Below are positions 8,401 to 18,109 of a stretch of DNA of 64,000 nt, piece by piece. The DNA comes from Echinicola rosea. Lineage in GTDB: Bacteria; Bacteroidota; Bacteroidia; Cytophagales; Cyclobacteriaceae. The notes beneath the pieces were generated by a model, which saw nothing but the letters and a program-made list of their open reading frames with translations, had not been told where the DNA came from and did no database searches. Made by a program: the position numbers and the translations under genes. The stretch covers positions 2,942,501 through 3,006,500 of the forward strand of contig NZ_CP040106.1 in assembly GCF_005281475.1 (NCBI RefSeq), read 5' to 3'. Each line of letters starts with the position of its first letter. Position 1 is the stretch's first letter.

Positions 8401-9771
8401 CTAAGAGAGTATTTTGACCTTTTTCGTTAAGGTTTTGGTGAGGTATTGGCTGAGAATTGATGATGTGTCGCCAACAGGCTTTACCATTTCCAGGTGTTCG
8501 ATCACTTCCTCATCCGTTTCGAATTCGGTATCGCTGTCAATAAAGCCATAGGCTTTTAACACACCTTCTTCAAAATAGATAGCTGCCTGTTCACGCGGGT
8601 GGCGTCCTTTTTCACGTATCAGGAGGCGGCTTTTTTCTTGGTTGATTTCTTCCAGCCATTGTTGGACGCGGGAATTGTAGGATGAAGGAGTCTCTTTTCC
8701 ACAACAAGCCCCAAGACAAGATCCAATGGAATAGTCAAAACAGGCGGAAGGTGATTTTTGTACGCTGCACAGTTTTGGACAAAGCTGGTGTTTTTCTATT
8801 TTTTCCAGCAGGTATGCCCAGGCATCATGATGGGAATGGAAGGCGAGCAGCGGTTTGGCAAAACGGTTGATCTTAGCTACTTGGAAGCGTTCGAATCCGG
8901 CTCCATCTTGGTACCGATATATTCCCCAAGGGGAGCTTTTTGCTTTTTGGGCACGGTTATATTTTGGCCAATGGCGCTTAATTTCGAGTGCTTCCAACAA
9001 CAGGGCAAGGAATTCGCTGCCGGTTAATTGGAAGCTGATATCGTGGATTGCCGTTTTCATGCCCTGTTTGCCTTTCCCAGCTCCAGAAAAATGTCCCTTG
9101 AAGCGGTTACGGATATTGAGCGCTTTGCCTACGTAAATCACCTTTCCGTTGGCGTCGTGGAAGTAATAGACTCCGATATGCTCCGGTAAAGAGAGGAATT
9201 GCTCTTTGGAGATATTGGGCGGTAAAAATGCTTCTCCCGAATTTCGCTTGAGCAGTTGTTCCATGATCCCTTCTTGGTCTGGATGAACCAGTTTGGAGAA
9301 CAGTTTAGCGGTGGCCTCTGCATCGCCGAAGGCACGGTGGCGGGATTTGATTTCAATGTTCTTGTGTTCACATATGCTGCCAAGGCTATAGGATCTCAGC
9401 CCCGGAAAAATTTTCCTGCTCAACCTTACCGTGCACAGTCTTGGCCGGTCAAATGCTTTTCCAATTCGTTCAAATTCGGATCGGATAAATTGGTAGTCGA
9501 AGTTGACATTGTGTGCCACAAAAATTTTATCTTCCAGAAAAGTATATAGCTCTTCGGCAATATCTTCAAAATAGGGTGCTCCCTCCACCATTGACTGGTC
9601 GATACCTGTCAAACCAGTGATGTAGCCGGGGATTTCACAATCAGGGTTGATCAGGGTTTGGAAAGTTTCCAGTACCTGATGGCCATCGTGGGCTACTGCT
9701 GCCACTTCTGTGATACGGTGCCTTTTTCCGTAACCTCCTGTTGTTTCAATATCTACAATGGCGTATTTCAT
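8401..9771 (-). CDS. DnaQ-like 3'-5' exonuclease fused to a GIY-YIG (UvrC/Cho-like) nuclease domain
   Basis: Residues 1-165 are a DEDDh exonuclease: YAIVDIETTG (DxE), HNVNFDYQFI, and the HRAFGDAEAT motif with the catalytic His/Asp. Residues about 195-285 are a GIY-YIG domain: IGVYYFHDANGKVIYVGKALNIRNRFKGHF (given in part), as in the N-terminus of UvrC and Cho. A Cys-rich stretch follows (CPKLCSVQ...CFDYSIGSCLGACCG), also typical of this fusion family. It is likely a cytoplasmic DNA repair nuclease that can incise and trim damaged DNA. The 456-residue length fits the DnaQ/GIY-YIG fusion family. The gene appears alone. Confidence 0.85.
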   Translation of the reverse strand: MKYAIVDIETTGGYGKRHRITEVAAVAHDGHQVLETFQTLINPDCEIPGYITGLTGIDQSMVEGAPYFEDIAEELYTFLEDKIFVAHNVNFDYQFIRSEFERIGKAFDRPRLCTVRLSRKIFPGLRSYSLGSICEHKNIEIKSRHRAFGDAEATAKLFSKLVHPDQEGIMEQLLKRNSGEAFLPPNISKEQFLSLPEHIGVYYFHDANGKVIYVGKALNIRNRFKGHFSGAGKGKQGMKTAIHDISFQLTGSEFLALLLEALEIKRHWPKYNRAQKAKSSPWGIYRYQDGAGFERFQVAKINRFAKPLLAFHSHHDAWAYLLEKIEKHQLCPKLCSVQKSPSACFDYSIGSCLGACCGKETPSSYNSRVQQWLEEINQEKSRLLIREKGRHPREQAAIYFEEGVLKAYGFIDSDTEFETDEEVIEHLEMVKPVGDTSSILSQYLTKTLTKKVKILS

Positions 9772-9959
9772 TCCTTGGGATTGAGGTGCCGGGGCATCTC
9801 ATTTAATGCGGCAAGATGTACTTGCTTATGGTGATTTGTTGTAGTCTTAAATTTACGTTTCAATTTTAATGAATTGTCAATCATTATAACGAATTTTGAC
9901 TGAAATTGTCCCAAAATATTAACAAGGCGGGAGCCAAAAGGTTTTTTGACCCTTTAACC

Positions 9960-10508
9960 ATGATGACAAATAAAATAGATCAATGGAAAGGTAGTCTGGC
10001 GACTACCACGCAGGATTTCAAGGATGCATTTCAGCGCCTAAATAAGGATGAACTGTATCGAAAACCCAATCCCGATACGTGGAGCATTGCTGAGAACATC
10101 CAGCACCTTATTGTGATCAATAAAAGTTATTTTCCGATTTTCGAACAGATCGTGGAGGGAAGCTACCAAAAGCCATTTATAGGCAATATTGGTTTCTTGA
10201 ACCGGGCGCTTGGGAATATGATTTTAAAATCCGTGGCACCCGATAATGCTAAAAAGATCAAGACCATCCCGGTTTGGAAGCCTGAAAAATATGAGGAGCA
10301 CAGACAAGAGGAATTGTTGGAGGTGTTTGAGAAGCATCAGAAAACGCTTACGGATTGGATTGATCGACTAAAACCGGCACTGGAAAAGGGACAGGTCATC
10401 CATTCGCCAGCAAATAGGTTAATTGCCTATCCGTTGGATATGGCTTTGGACATCATCACTACCCATGAGAGAAGACATTTAAAGCAGGCAAAGCGCATTT
10501 TGGAGTGA
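9960..10508 (+). CDS. DinB/YfiT-like putative metal-binding protein
   Basis: With an ATG at 9960 the protein has about 182 residues; an upstream TTG at 9906 is in frame but adds an unconvincing N-terminus. It is a four-helix-bundle DinB_2-type protein. The metal-binding His triad is visible as NIQHLIVINKSYF (first His), and THERRHLKQAKRIL at the C-terminus gives the other two. Members are thiol-S-transferase-like or bacillithiol-dependent enzymes in other phyla. The role here is unknown. Confidence 0.75.
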   Translation: MMTNKIDQWKGSLATTTQDFKDAFQRLNKDELYRKPNPDTWSIAENIQHLIVINKSYFPIFEQIVEGSYQKPFIGNIGFLNRALGNMILKSVAPDNAKKIKTIPVWKPEKYEEHRQEELLEVFEKHQKTLTDWIDRLKPALEKGQVIHSPANRLIAYPLDMALDIITTHERRHLKQAKRILE

Positions 10509-10645
10509 TCAGCGGCAGAAGAAAAATGACTGTCTGTCAATTGGATAGACAGAATTGGTGTGTTTAAACTATGGAAATACACGGTATCCTTACTAAATTA
10601 TTATAATTTTAAAGTTTATTAAGCTTTCAATCAAATCATAATTTG

Positions 10646-11623
10646 ATGACTGAAATTAGAAACAACTGGACAAGACAAGAAATCAAGGAGATCTTTGACG
10701 CCCCGATCATGGAGCTCATGTATAAAGCGGCTACTGTACACCGTGAATTTCACGATCCGCAGGAAGTACAAGTATGCACCTTACTTTCTGTAAAAACCGG
10801 GGGTTGCCCTGAGGATTGTGCCTATTGCCCTCAGGCGGCACGGTACCATACAGACGTAAAAGTGCACAAACTTCTTGATGTAGAAGAGGTGATCAATAGG
10901 GCAGCAGATGCGAAAGCGGCAGGAAGTACCCGTTTCTGCATGGGAGCAGCTTGGCGCGAAGTACGAGACAATAGGGACTTTGACAAGGTACTAGACATGG
11001 TGAAAGGGGTGAATAATATGGGAATGGAAGTATGCTGTACCCTGGGCATGCTATCAGAAGATCAGGCCAAAAAGCTGAAAGATGCTGGGCTGTACGCGTA
11101 TAACCATAACCTGGACACCAGTGAGGATCATTACAATGAAATCATCACGACGAGAAATTACGATGATAGATTGGATACATTGGATAATGTCCGCAAAGCG
11201 GATATTTCTGTTTGCTCAGGTGGGATCATTGGTCTTGGTGAAAATTTGGATGATCGTGTGGGGATGCTGCACACCCTGGCGACGCTTCCGTCACACCCCG
11301 AATCTGTTCCAGTAAATGCGCTGGTACCCGTAGAAGGAACTCCGCTGGAAAAGCAGGAGCGTGTTTCTGTTTGGGAAATGGTCAGAATGATCGCCACCGC
11401 TAGGATCATCATGCCAAAATCCATGGTGAGATTGTCAGCGGGGCGCGTAAGAATGAATACAGAGGAACAGGCACTTTGCTTTATGGCTGGAGCCAATTCC
11501 ATCTTTGCAGGTGATAAGCTGCTGACGACTCCAAATCCTGAAGAGGATATGGACAAAAAGCTCTTTCAAACGTTAAACCTTAAGCCAAGAAAAGCCTTCA
11601 AGGATCAAGAAGTCGGCGTCTGA
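10646..11623 (+). CDS. bioB: Biotin synthase
   Basis: This radical-SAM enzyme inserts sulphur into dethiobiotin, the last step of biotin synthesis. The 4Fe-4S motif CPEDCAYC (Cys about 54, 58, 61) follows LLSVKTGG. The [14 protein letters not shown] and YNHNLDTS segments, and the C-terminal [26 protein letters not shown] (given in part), are BioB signatures that include ligands of the 2Fe-2S cluster. Length (325 residues) is normal. The ATG at 10646 is chosen over the TTG just before it. It is not clustered with other bio genes here and is followed by a terminator. Confidence 0.96.
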   Translation: MTEIRNNWTRQEIKEIFDAPIMELMYKAATVHREFHDPQEVQVCTLLSVKTGGCPEDCAYCPQAARYHTDVKVHKLLDVEEVINRAADAKAAGSTRFCMGAAWREVRDNRDFDKVLDMVKGVNNMGMEVCCTLGMLSEDQAKKLKDAGLYAYNHNLDTSEDHYNEIITTRNYDDRLDTLDNVRKADISVCSGGIIGLGENLDDRVGMLHTLATLPSHPESVPVNALVPVEGTPLEKQERVSVWEMVRMIATARIIMPKSMVRLSAGRVRMNTEEQALCFMAGANSIFAGDKLLTTPNPEEDMDKKLFQTLNLKPRKAFKDQEVGV

Positions 11624-11646
11624 TGAGGGAAATCCGCAATAGCAAT

Positions 11647-11680
11647 AACCCGCATTTCATGATTTGGAATGCGGGTTTTA
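11647..11680 (+). terminator. Intrinsic terminator after bioB
   Basis: AACCCGCATT (11647-11656) and AATGCGGGTT (11668-11677) form a perfect 10-bp stem followed by TTTATTG. It ends the bioB transcript and separates it from the convergent acyl-CoA ligase gene. Confidence 0.85.
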
Positions 11681-11754
11681 TTGTTAATGGGAAGTGGTGC
11701 AGATACTGCATTTCACATTTACTATTCAATGTGATTTAGTGAATGAAGTTCTTT

Positions 11755-13434
11755 TCAAGCAGATTTTTTGATGTGGTCCTCTTTAATGATTCTGCGGAGT
11801 ATTTTCCCCACATTGGACTTGGGCAATTCATCCACGAAATGAACCTCCCGGGGGACCTTGTAGTTTGTCAGGCTTTCCCGGCAGTGTTTGATGATCTCGG
11901 CAGAAGTCACAGATGGGTCATTGGGGACGACGTAGGCAATGACCTTTTCGGTGGAATGTTCGTCAGGCATGCCGATAACGCCTACTTCCATGACCTTGTC
12001 ATGGGTAGCGATAGCATCTTCTACTTCATTGGGATAGACGTTAAAGCCCGATACCAGAATCATTTCTTTTTTACGATCGACGATTTTGATGAATCCATCG
12101 TCGGTAATGATGCCGATGTCCCCGGTTTTGAGCCACTCACCGAGCATGACATCATTGGTTTCTTTCGGTCTGTTCCAGTATCCCTTCATCACTTGGGGGC
12201 CTTTGATGCAGAGTTCACCTTTTTCACCATTTGACAGTTCATTACCTTCGTCATCCACTATTTTTACTTCCGTATTGGGAAGCGGGAGGCCGATCGTACC
12301 GATTCGTTCGGTGCCGTCGATGGGGTTGCAGCAGGCTACTGGGGAAGTTTCTGTAAGGCCATAGCCTTCTGCCAGTGGGGTGCCTGTGACGGTGGACCAT
12401 TTTTCCGCTACGTATTTTTGGACAGCCATTCCGCCGCCTACAGATATTTTGAGGTAGCTAAAATCCAGGTTTCTAAAAGACTCTTGGTTCAGGAGACCAT
12501 TGAAGAGCGTATTTACCCCAGTGATCACACTGAATTTGTGTTTACGCAAATCTTTGCAAAATGCCTTCATGTCCCGTGGATTGGTGATGAGCAGGTTGTG
12601 TGCACCGATCTTGAGCATGGCCAGGCAGTTTACCGTCAGTGCAAAGATATGATACATGGGGAGAGCTGTAACGACCAGCTCTTCACCTTCTTTCAGCTTC
12701 GGTCTCATCCAGGCAGAAATCTGTTGCATATTGGCAATGATGTTTCCATGGGTGAGTTCGGCTCCTTTGGAGACGCCCGTAGTCCCTCCGGTATATTGGA
12801 GATAGGCAGTGTCCGCTAAGTTGAGATCGACAGGGGTCAGGTTATGGTGGGCCCCGATGGAGAGGGCATCGTTGAATTTTATCGCATTGGGAAGGTTATA
12901 GGCCGGCACCATCTTTTTGATGTATTTGACTGCAAGGTTTACAATGCTGCCTTTAAAGCCACCCAGCAGGTCACCGATTTCGGTGAGAATGATGTGCTTC
13001 ACATCCAGCTTGGGGAGGATTTCCTCAAGGTTGCTGGCAAAATTGGCCACAATGACCACTGCTGAGATACCGGCATCCTTAAATTGGTGTTCCATTTCGT
13101 GTGGCGTGTAGAGCGGGTTGGTGTTGACAACTACCAACCCAGCCCTTAATGCACCGAACATGGCTACGGGATATTGTAGCAAATTGGGCATCTGGATGGC
13201 TATTCGATCTCCCTTTTGGAGCTTAAGTTCATTTTGTAGGTAAGATGCAAAGTCCTTGGAGAGCCGATCTACTTCAAGGAAACTGATTTTTTTGCCCATG
13301 CATTCATAGGCTACCGCCTTTCCATATTTTTGTACAGACTCTTCGAATAATCCCGCCACACTGGAGTAGGCTTCTACATCTACTTCCTGGGGGACTGATT
13401 TGGGATAAAACTTAAACCAAGGGAAATCTTTCAT
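11755..13434 (-). CDS. fadD: Long-chain fatty acid--CoA ligase
   Basis: This 559-residue member of the ANL adenylating superfamily has the AMP-binding motif YTGGTTGVSKGAELTH (about 215-230). Further motifs are EGYGLTETSP, the WLKTGDIGIITDDGFIKIVDRKKE hinge region (given in part) and the C-terminal PKSNVGKILRRIIK with the catalytic Lys. It activates long-chain fatty acids with ATP and CoA in the cytoplasm or at the inner membrane for beta-oxidation or lipid recycling. Overall organisation is that of FadD. The gene is monocistronic and diverges from the 13860 gene. Confidence 0.92.
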   Translation of the reverse strand: MKDFPWFKFYPKSVPQEVDVEAYSSVAGLFEESVQKYGKAVAYECMGKKISFLEVDRLSKDFASYLQNELKLQKGDRIAIQMPNLLQYPVAMFGALRAGLVVVNTNPLYTPHEMEHQFKDAGISAVVIVANFASNLEEILPKLDVKHIILTEIGDLLGGFKGSIVNLAVKYIKKMVPAYNLPNAIKFNDALSIGAHHNLTPVDLNLADTAYLQYTGGTTGVSKGAELTHGNIIANMQQISAWMRPKLKEGEELVVTALPMYHIFALTVNCLAMLKIGAHNLLITNPRDMKAFCKDLRKHKFSVITGVNTLFNGLLNQESFRNLDFSYLKISVGGGMAVQKYVAEKWSTVTGTPLAEGYGLTETSPVACCNPIDGTERIGTIGLPLPNTEVKIVDDEGNELSNGEKGELCIKGPQVMKGYWNRPKETNDVMLGEWLKTGDIGIITDDGFIKIVDRKKEMILVSGFNVYPNEVEDAIATHDKVMEVGVIGMPDEHSTEKVIAYVVPNDPSVTSAEIIKHCRESLTNYKVPREVHFVDELPKSNVGKILRRIIKEDHIKKSA

Positions 13435-13859
13435 CGTTCTCTATTTTGGGTTATTCTTGATCATTTGCTTATAATATGATTAATATAGTCCATTTCAATA
13501 TTTTTTAAAAGGACTTTCACTTTTCTGAAATTCCCCATGAAAATCTACTAGTAAAAATATCATTTACCCTCTTCTGGGACAAATGAAATGGTTAACTAAA
13601 ATGAACATTTTGTTAAATGATACGGCAATAGGGGCGTCGCAGTTTTATTGTCCTGAAGCGAAAAGTAGTAAGTAGTGAATGTTATTTTCTGTGGTTCAGT
13701 GCTTTGGGTAGGTTTGGTGAAAATCTTTCTTACAGCAATAAAATTTCCACATTCTTTTCATCTTTAATATTATTTTTGAGAAAAATTAATTTATACCGTT
13801 CACCATCATTCTTCCAACTATGGCACAAAATTGGTTTACTGGGAAGAAAATAGCTATGT
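13435..13859. other. AT-rich divergent intergenic region
   Basis: About 425 bases lie between the divergent acyl-CoA ligase and 13860 genes. It is AT-rich and should hold both promoters. I see no clear TTG-N19-TAnnTTTG pair, no gene and no repeat of the families found elsewhere. Confidence 0.5.
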
Positions 13860-15062
13860 ATGAGACGTAATATTTACCTATTGACCCTAATGATCCTGCT
13901 AAGTGGGGTCAACGCCTTCGGTCAGACAGACAGTATTAAGGTGTCGCTGGAGCAATCTTTGAAACAAAGCCTTCTCAAAAGCATCCAAGTAAAGACCGAT
14001 TCTATGGATGATCAGCTGGGAACAAAGCTCACAGACCTAGACGATCGTATCCAAATGTTGGATAAATCCCTGAGCCAAACGAGCAGTGAAACGCAAAAAA
14101 TCGAAAAACTAATCGAGCGGGTAAAGCTAATTGAGGATTTTCAACAAGCCGAAAAAGATGCTGAACTGAATATCTATCAAGGAAATTACCAGTCGGCCAT
14201 CATTAATTTGGTGTCTATGGAGCGGGAACTTCGGCCCCTGATTCTCTTTAGTGCAGCGAGGGATTTTTTCCAGACCTTAAACGCTATAGGCAATCCAACC
14301 CAGTACCCTGGATTCAACAACTGGTACAAAGGCTTTAAGTCCTATGTGGAAGAAAACAAAAAGGAAAATCCTTCCCTGTCCGTGGTGTCCAACTTGGTCA
14401 GCCTCACGGGAGACTTGTCGGCAGGAACTCCGATCTTCGGCACTTTCAGCCAGGCCCTGTTTATGGGGATGTCCAATTATATCGACAACCTGGGTAAGCG
14501 GGACAAAAAACTGAAAGAGCAAAGCCAGCAGATGTTTGAGCTGGTGGCGGAGCTAGGAGCCTATACCAATGACAAAAACCTGATCGAGACTGAGTGGGAA
14601 GCCATTGACACTGAATTGGAAGAATTAAAGGAACTCTATGCCCAAAATTTGGACAAAAACCTCAAGATCCTAGGGGTTGACAAAGCGGAATTTGAGCGCA
14701 GGTACAGTAATGAAAATGACGCCAACAGGCGGTATGAATACCTGAATGAACTCACCAATATCATTGCCAATAGGGTGAAAACCGAAAGGGAGGTGAATGC
14801 CAAAAACTGGAAAAATACTTTCTATAATGAAATGGCAGAAATCCAATCCCTCAAAATACGTTTTGGGGGCATTACGTTTCGTATCAGTGAAAATATCAGC
14901 AAGTATAATGGGCTCATTGACAAATACAAGGAGGCCAAGCACATCGGTCCGAGGATGAATGATTTGGAATCAAAGCTAAATAGTCTGAAAAGCGCCTTTG
15001 ATACGGCTTTTAACCCGCTGGAATATATCAATGCTGCCAATAAAATGTACAAGGTGGATTAA
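13860..15062 (+). CDS. Secreted coiled-coil protein of unknown function
   Basis: This 400-residue protein has a signal peptide (MRRNIYLLTLMILLSGVNAFG) and a long charged helical region. Heptad-like stretches include SMDDQLGTKLTDLDDRIQMLDKSL (given in part), then KIEKLIERVKLIEDFQQAEK, and later DTELEELKELYAQNLDKNLK. It has no recognised domain or catalytic motif. A periplasmic structural or scaffold role is possible but unsupported. It is the only gene of its transcription unit; a bidirectional terminator lies 67 bases beyond its stop. Confidence 0.6.
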   Translation: MRRNIYLLTLMILLSGVNAFGQTDSIKVSLEQSLKQSLLKSIQVKTDSMDDQLGTKLTDLDDRIQMLDKSLSQTSSETQKIEKLIERVKLIEDFQQAEKDAELNIYQGNYQSAIINLVSMERELRPLILFSAARDFFQTLNAIGNPTQYPGFNNWYKGFKSYVEENKKENPSLSVVSNLVSLTGDLSAGTPIFGTFSQALFMGMSNYIDNLGKRDKKLKEQSQQMFELVAELGAYTNDKNLIETEWEAIDTELEELKELYAQNLDKNLKILGVDKAEFERRYSNENDANRRYEYLNELTNIIANRVKTEREVNAKNWKNTFYNEMAEIQSLKIRFGGITFRISENISKYNGLIDKYKEAKHIGPRMNDLESKLNSLKSAFDTAFNPLEYINAANKMYKVD

Positions 15063-15129
15063 TGCCAAGGTTTGTGCCTTTGGCTGCATATATAATTGAG
15101 CCAAAACCCGCGCAAAATTGTGATGGAAT

Positions 15130-15167
15130 ATACGAATAGCCGAAGCAAGTTCTTCGGCTATTCGTAT
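15130..15167. terminator. Bidirectional terminator between convergent genes
   Basis: ATACGAATAGCCGAA (15130-15144) and TTCGGCTATTCGTAT (15153-15167) are perfect inverses with an 8-base loop. The hairpin sits exactly between the plus-strand secreted protein gene and the minus-strand thioesterase gene, directly abutting the latter's stop codon. Confidence 0.85.
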
Positions 15168-15686
15168 TTAATCGTTGGCTTGTAGGCGCTGCTTTAGTAG
15201 TTTGACACGCTCTACAATGGCGTGTTGACGGATGTCAAAATTATCAGAGGTAGCTTTTAGGAAATCTTTGATTGCACCCTTATGGGGTCGGATTTTGCCA
15301 TCTTCTAGGCCGACGTACTTTAAAGTAGTCCAGAGGACATTTTTCAGTTCCTTTTTGCTGTCATCCGTCATGTAATATTCTAAGACCACAGTGTTTTCAT
15401 CATGCCATAAAATGCGGCTCATAATACGGACCCATTCGCCTACCATTGCAGGTCGGATGTAGGAAATGTTGTGATTGTAAACGACCCAAGCGGCCTGGTA
15501 CTTTTTGATCATGTCAAACATCTCCACACCATATAGCTTCGGTACTTGGTCTTCTCGGGCATTGAAGTAATAATCAAAGTACTTGGCGTTGTTGAGATGC
15601 CTTAATGGGTCACAGTCTTGAAAACGGATCAATGACCTGCTTTCGGTTTCTTTAGGGTAATGTTTATCTGGGTTGTATTCAAACAT
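15168..15686 (-). CDS. Acyl-CoA thioesterase, 4HBT hotdog family
   Basis: The 172-residue protein has the 4-hydroxybenzoyl-CoA-thioesterase fold: IRFQDCDPLRHLNNAKYFDYYFNAREDQV (given in part), with the Asp and HxNN active-site helix near residues 24-32, then the VVYNHNISYIRPAMVGEWV strands. It would hydrolyse an acyl-CoA or acyl-ACP ester in the cytoplasm. The substrate is unknown. No operon partner is apparent. Confidence 0.8.
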   Translation of the reverse strand: MFEYNPDKHYPKETESRSLIRFQDCDPLRHLNNAKYFDYYFNAREDQVPKLYGVEMFDMIKKYQAAWVVYNHNISYIRPAMVGEWVRIMSRILWHDENTVVLEYYMTDDSKKELKNVLWTTLKYVGLEDGKIRPHKGAIKDFLKATSDNFDIRQHAIVERVKLLKQRLQAND

Positions 15687-15779
15687 AGCTCGTCAATGTA
15701 CTGGTGAAAGTTAATAAAGTTGTAACGATTGAAAGACAGGCTGCTTCAACGGTCTTTGCCTTCACTGTTTTTTATCCAT

Positions 15780-16295
15780 TCAATATCGTTCTCTCAAAAT
15801 CTGCATGTGATGCTTGAAATGTCCGGGGATGATGAACAGGAAAGAGCGGACGCTCATGGAATATTCATTAGCCGTCCCAGTGTAGGTATAGGCCTCTTCT
15901 GGTAGTGATCTAAAAAAATTACGAATGACATAACGCGTCAATTCAAAGTCTTCCAATAGCTCCGCAAGTGGCCTGTTGTTAAATTGGGCCGCTTTTACAT
16001 ATGCTTCTTGATCCATGCCTGGGAGTTCTTGCTTGTCCTTTCTGGCGATGGCCAAGGCCCTGAAAAGCATGACCTTTTCCGTGTCGTTGATATGGCCAAC
16101 GACCTCCTTAAGGCTCCATTTTCCATCTTCGTAGCCTTTGGTGGCGTCTTCCTCCGAAACTCCTTCAAAATATTTCCTCAAATCCTCTACCTGAGAAAGC
16201 ATCAGTTCCTCGACATTTTCCCCACGGACTTTCGAAACATAGGTGTCGTAGAATGGGCCATATTCGTCCACTTCTGGAATCAGTTTTTTGTTCAT
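15780..16295 (-). CDS. DinB family protein
   Basis: The 171-residue cytoplasmic protein is a DinB/YfiT-like four-helix bundle. The putative metal ligands are the His of EVVGHINDTEKVM near residue 65 and the C-terminal IPGHFKHHMQILRERY. It is distantly related to the DinB-like protein at 9960. Enzymatic function is unknown. It diverges from the M28 peptidase gene. Confidence 0.8.
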   Translation of the reverse strand: MNKKLIPEVDEYGPFYDTYVSKVRGENVEELMLSQVEDLRKYFEGVSEEDATKGYEDGKWSLKEVVGHINDTEKVMLFRALAIARKDKQELPGMDQEAYVKAAQFNNRPLAELLEDFELTRYVIRNFFRSLPEEAYTYTGTANEYSMSVRSFLFIIPGHFKHHMQILRERY

Positions 16296-16364
16296 GTAAT
16301 TATTTTTTTATTTCTGGATCAATAGTATAAATTTAACCTAAACTAACACTTTAGCCTCTAAATC

Positions 16365-17711
16365 ATGAAGAAAATTTTATTGGTATTTACTTTTCTCCTT
16401 CCATTTTCGGCCATAGCCCAGCTGCAACATATTCATCGGAACACGAAAATCGAGACCATGGTTCAAGAGATTTCTCCGGTAAAGCTGGAAGAGTATATTC
16501 AGGGATTGGTGAGTTTTGGTACGCGTCATTCCCTGAGTGCGGAGGAAGAAGGGCGAGGCATAGAAGCCGCCAGGCAATATGTGCTGTCCACGTTTAAATC
16601 TTTCGAGGCAGCATCAGCGGGAAGGCTGAGCTCCAAGATCGATTATTTTACGGTGGAGGCAGATGGGAGGAGGATCCCCGAGGATGTCCGCATGGGCAAT
16701 GTCATGGCTACACTGAAAGGAACTGATCCAAATGACGATAGGGTGTTCATTGTCAGCGGCCACTTGGATAGCCGTGTTTCAAATGTGATGAACGCAGAAA
16801 GCGATGCGCCGGGCGCGAATGATGATGGCTCCGGTGTAGCTGCGCTTATGGAGATGGCGAGGATCATGAGCAAAAGGAAGTTTTCGGCTACCATTGTTTT
16901 TGTGGCGGTTTCCGGAGAGGAACAAGGCCTTAAGGGAGCAACGCATTTGGCCAAACAAGCCAAGGAAGAAAACTGGAATTTGACCGCAATGATCAATAAC
17001 GATATGATCGGCAACAGTGCTTCCAGTGGTACCAAGCTGCGGGACAATACCCGTGTAAGGGTGTTCAGTGAAGGGGTGCCACTTTATGAAACTGACGAAA
17101 TGGCCAAGCTCCGCCAATACACCAATGCAGAAAACGACAGTAAGTCCAGACAGCTCGCCCGCTATATCAAAGAAGTCGGTGAGCGCTATGTGGACCAGCT
17201 TGAAGTGAAGTTGGTGTACCGCAATGACCGTTTTTTACGAGGGGGTGACCATACACCGTTTTCTAGGGAAGGCTTTACGGCAGTGAGGATCTGTGAATAC
17301 AATGAAAATTATACCCAGCAACACCAGGATCTTCGCACCGAAGAAGGAGTAGAATATGGGGATTTGCCTGAGCATATTGATTATGAATACCTTCGTAAAA
17401 ACACAGGTGTAAACCTAGCGGTATTGGCGAATTTGGCTTTGGCCCCATCGGTGCCGCAAGAGGTGGGGATTGATGTAAGCCAGCTGACCAATAACACCAC
17501 CATCAGGTGGGAGGCTCCTGAAAATGGTAAGGCAAAAGGATATTATGTTTTGATGAGAGAAACCAGTTCCCCCGTTTGGGAAAAGAAATTTTTTACCGAT
17601 AGCACTTCGATGACACTCCCCTACAGTAAGGACAATTATTTCTTTGCCGTACAAGCCGTGGGAGAAGGAATGGTGGAAAGCAGGGCGGTTTTCCCCAAGC
17701 CGGTCCGGTGA
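16365..17711 (+). CDS. Secreted M28 family zinc aminopeptidase
   Basis: The 448-residue protein has a signal peptide (MKKILLVFTFLLPFSAIA). Zinc ligands and catalytic residues of M28 are visible: SGHLDSR (His about 131), PGANDDGSGVAA (bridging Asp about 151), SGEEQGLKGA (catalytic Glu pair about 185), a later Asp in INNDMIGN, and GGDHTPF (His about 303). A fibronectin-III-like tail starts near residue 365 (TIRWEAPENGKAKGYYVLMR, given to 20 residues). It probably trims peptides in the periplasm or outside the cell. The gene appears monocistronic. Confidence 0.88.
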   Translation: MKKILLVFTFLLPFSAIAQLQHIHRNTKIETMVQEISPVKLEEYIQGLVSFGTRHSLSAEEEGRGIEAARQYVLSTFKSFEAASAGRLSSKIDYFTVEADGRRIPEDVRMGNVMATLKGTDPNDDRVFIVSGHLDSRVSNVMNAESDAPGANDDGSGVAALMEMARIMSKRKFSATIVFVAVSGEEQGLKGATHLAKQAKEENWNLTAMINNDMIGNSASSGTKLRDNTRVRVFSEGVPLYETDEMAKLRQYTNAENDSKSRQLARYIKEVGERYVDQLEVKLVYRNDRFLRGGDHTPFSREGFTAVRICEYNENYTQQHQDLRTEEGVEYGDLPEHIDYEYLRKNTGVNLAVLANLALAPSVPQEVGIDVSQLTNNTTIRWEAPENGKAKGYYVLMRETSSPVWEKKFFTDSTSMTLPYSKDNYFFAVQAVGEGMVESRAVFPKPVR

Positions 17712-17747
17712 TAGGGAAGGTGCTAAGTAAGAAGGGGGCGCCAGTTA

Positions 17748-17815
17748 CAAGATTTATTATACCGCTGGTACTTTACCGCAGTTTGAACATTAGGAATAGC
17801 AATAACCTGTCCCGT
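17748..17815. repeat. Intergenic repeat family 2, copy 1
   Basis: The sequence GTTACAAGATTTATTATACCGCTGGTACTTTACCGC and the following GCAATAACCTG resemble GTTACAAAATTTATCGTGCCGCTGGCACTTTGCCCC with GCAGTAGCCC at 21019-21083. It contains small palindromes such as ACCGCTGGT. No gene is present. Confidence 0.55.
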
Positions 17816-18000
17816 CAAATACTGAAAGAGCAAGGGCATCAGTTGGTCTAAAGGACAAATAATCCACCGCACCTACCTGCCCAAGTGGGGAGAATGATTT
17901 AAAAATTTTATATGTATCCGTAACGCAATACTTAGCCTCAGAGAAATGAAGTATTCGCAATGAGTTCATTGTTCGGTCTTTGGAGCATTCGGTTTTGGGA

Positions 18001-18082
18001 CAGTTGATGGGGGCGTTAAGAAAATGAGTTGGCTCGCGCAGTGGACAAGCGAGATCCACTCATTTTTAGCCCATAGCAACTG
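18001..18082. repeat. Stand-alone copy of the long palindrome
   Basis: CAGTTG (18001-18006) pairs with CAACTG (18077-18082), GGG with CCC, and AAAATGAGT with ACTCATTTT, closing through GG-TCGC/GCGA-CC. Compared with the copies inside elements A and E, both arms changed together (CCGATGG/CCATCGG to CAGTTG/CAACTG; GTGAGT/ACTCAC to ATGAGT/ACTCAT), so base pairing is kept. This copy lies 28 bp outside element copy B. Confidence 0.75.
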
Positions 18083-18109
18083 GCACAAAATCAATTGAAC
18101 CCGCTTTTT

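Noticed and set aside
11743..12819. Plus-strand open frames within the acyl-CoA ligase gene
   Set aside because: They are antisense shadows; the minus-strand protein carries all motifs of the family.
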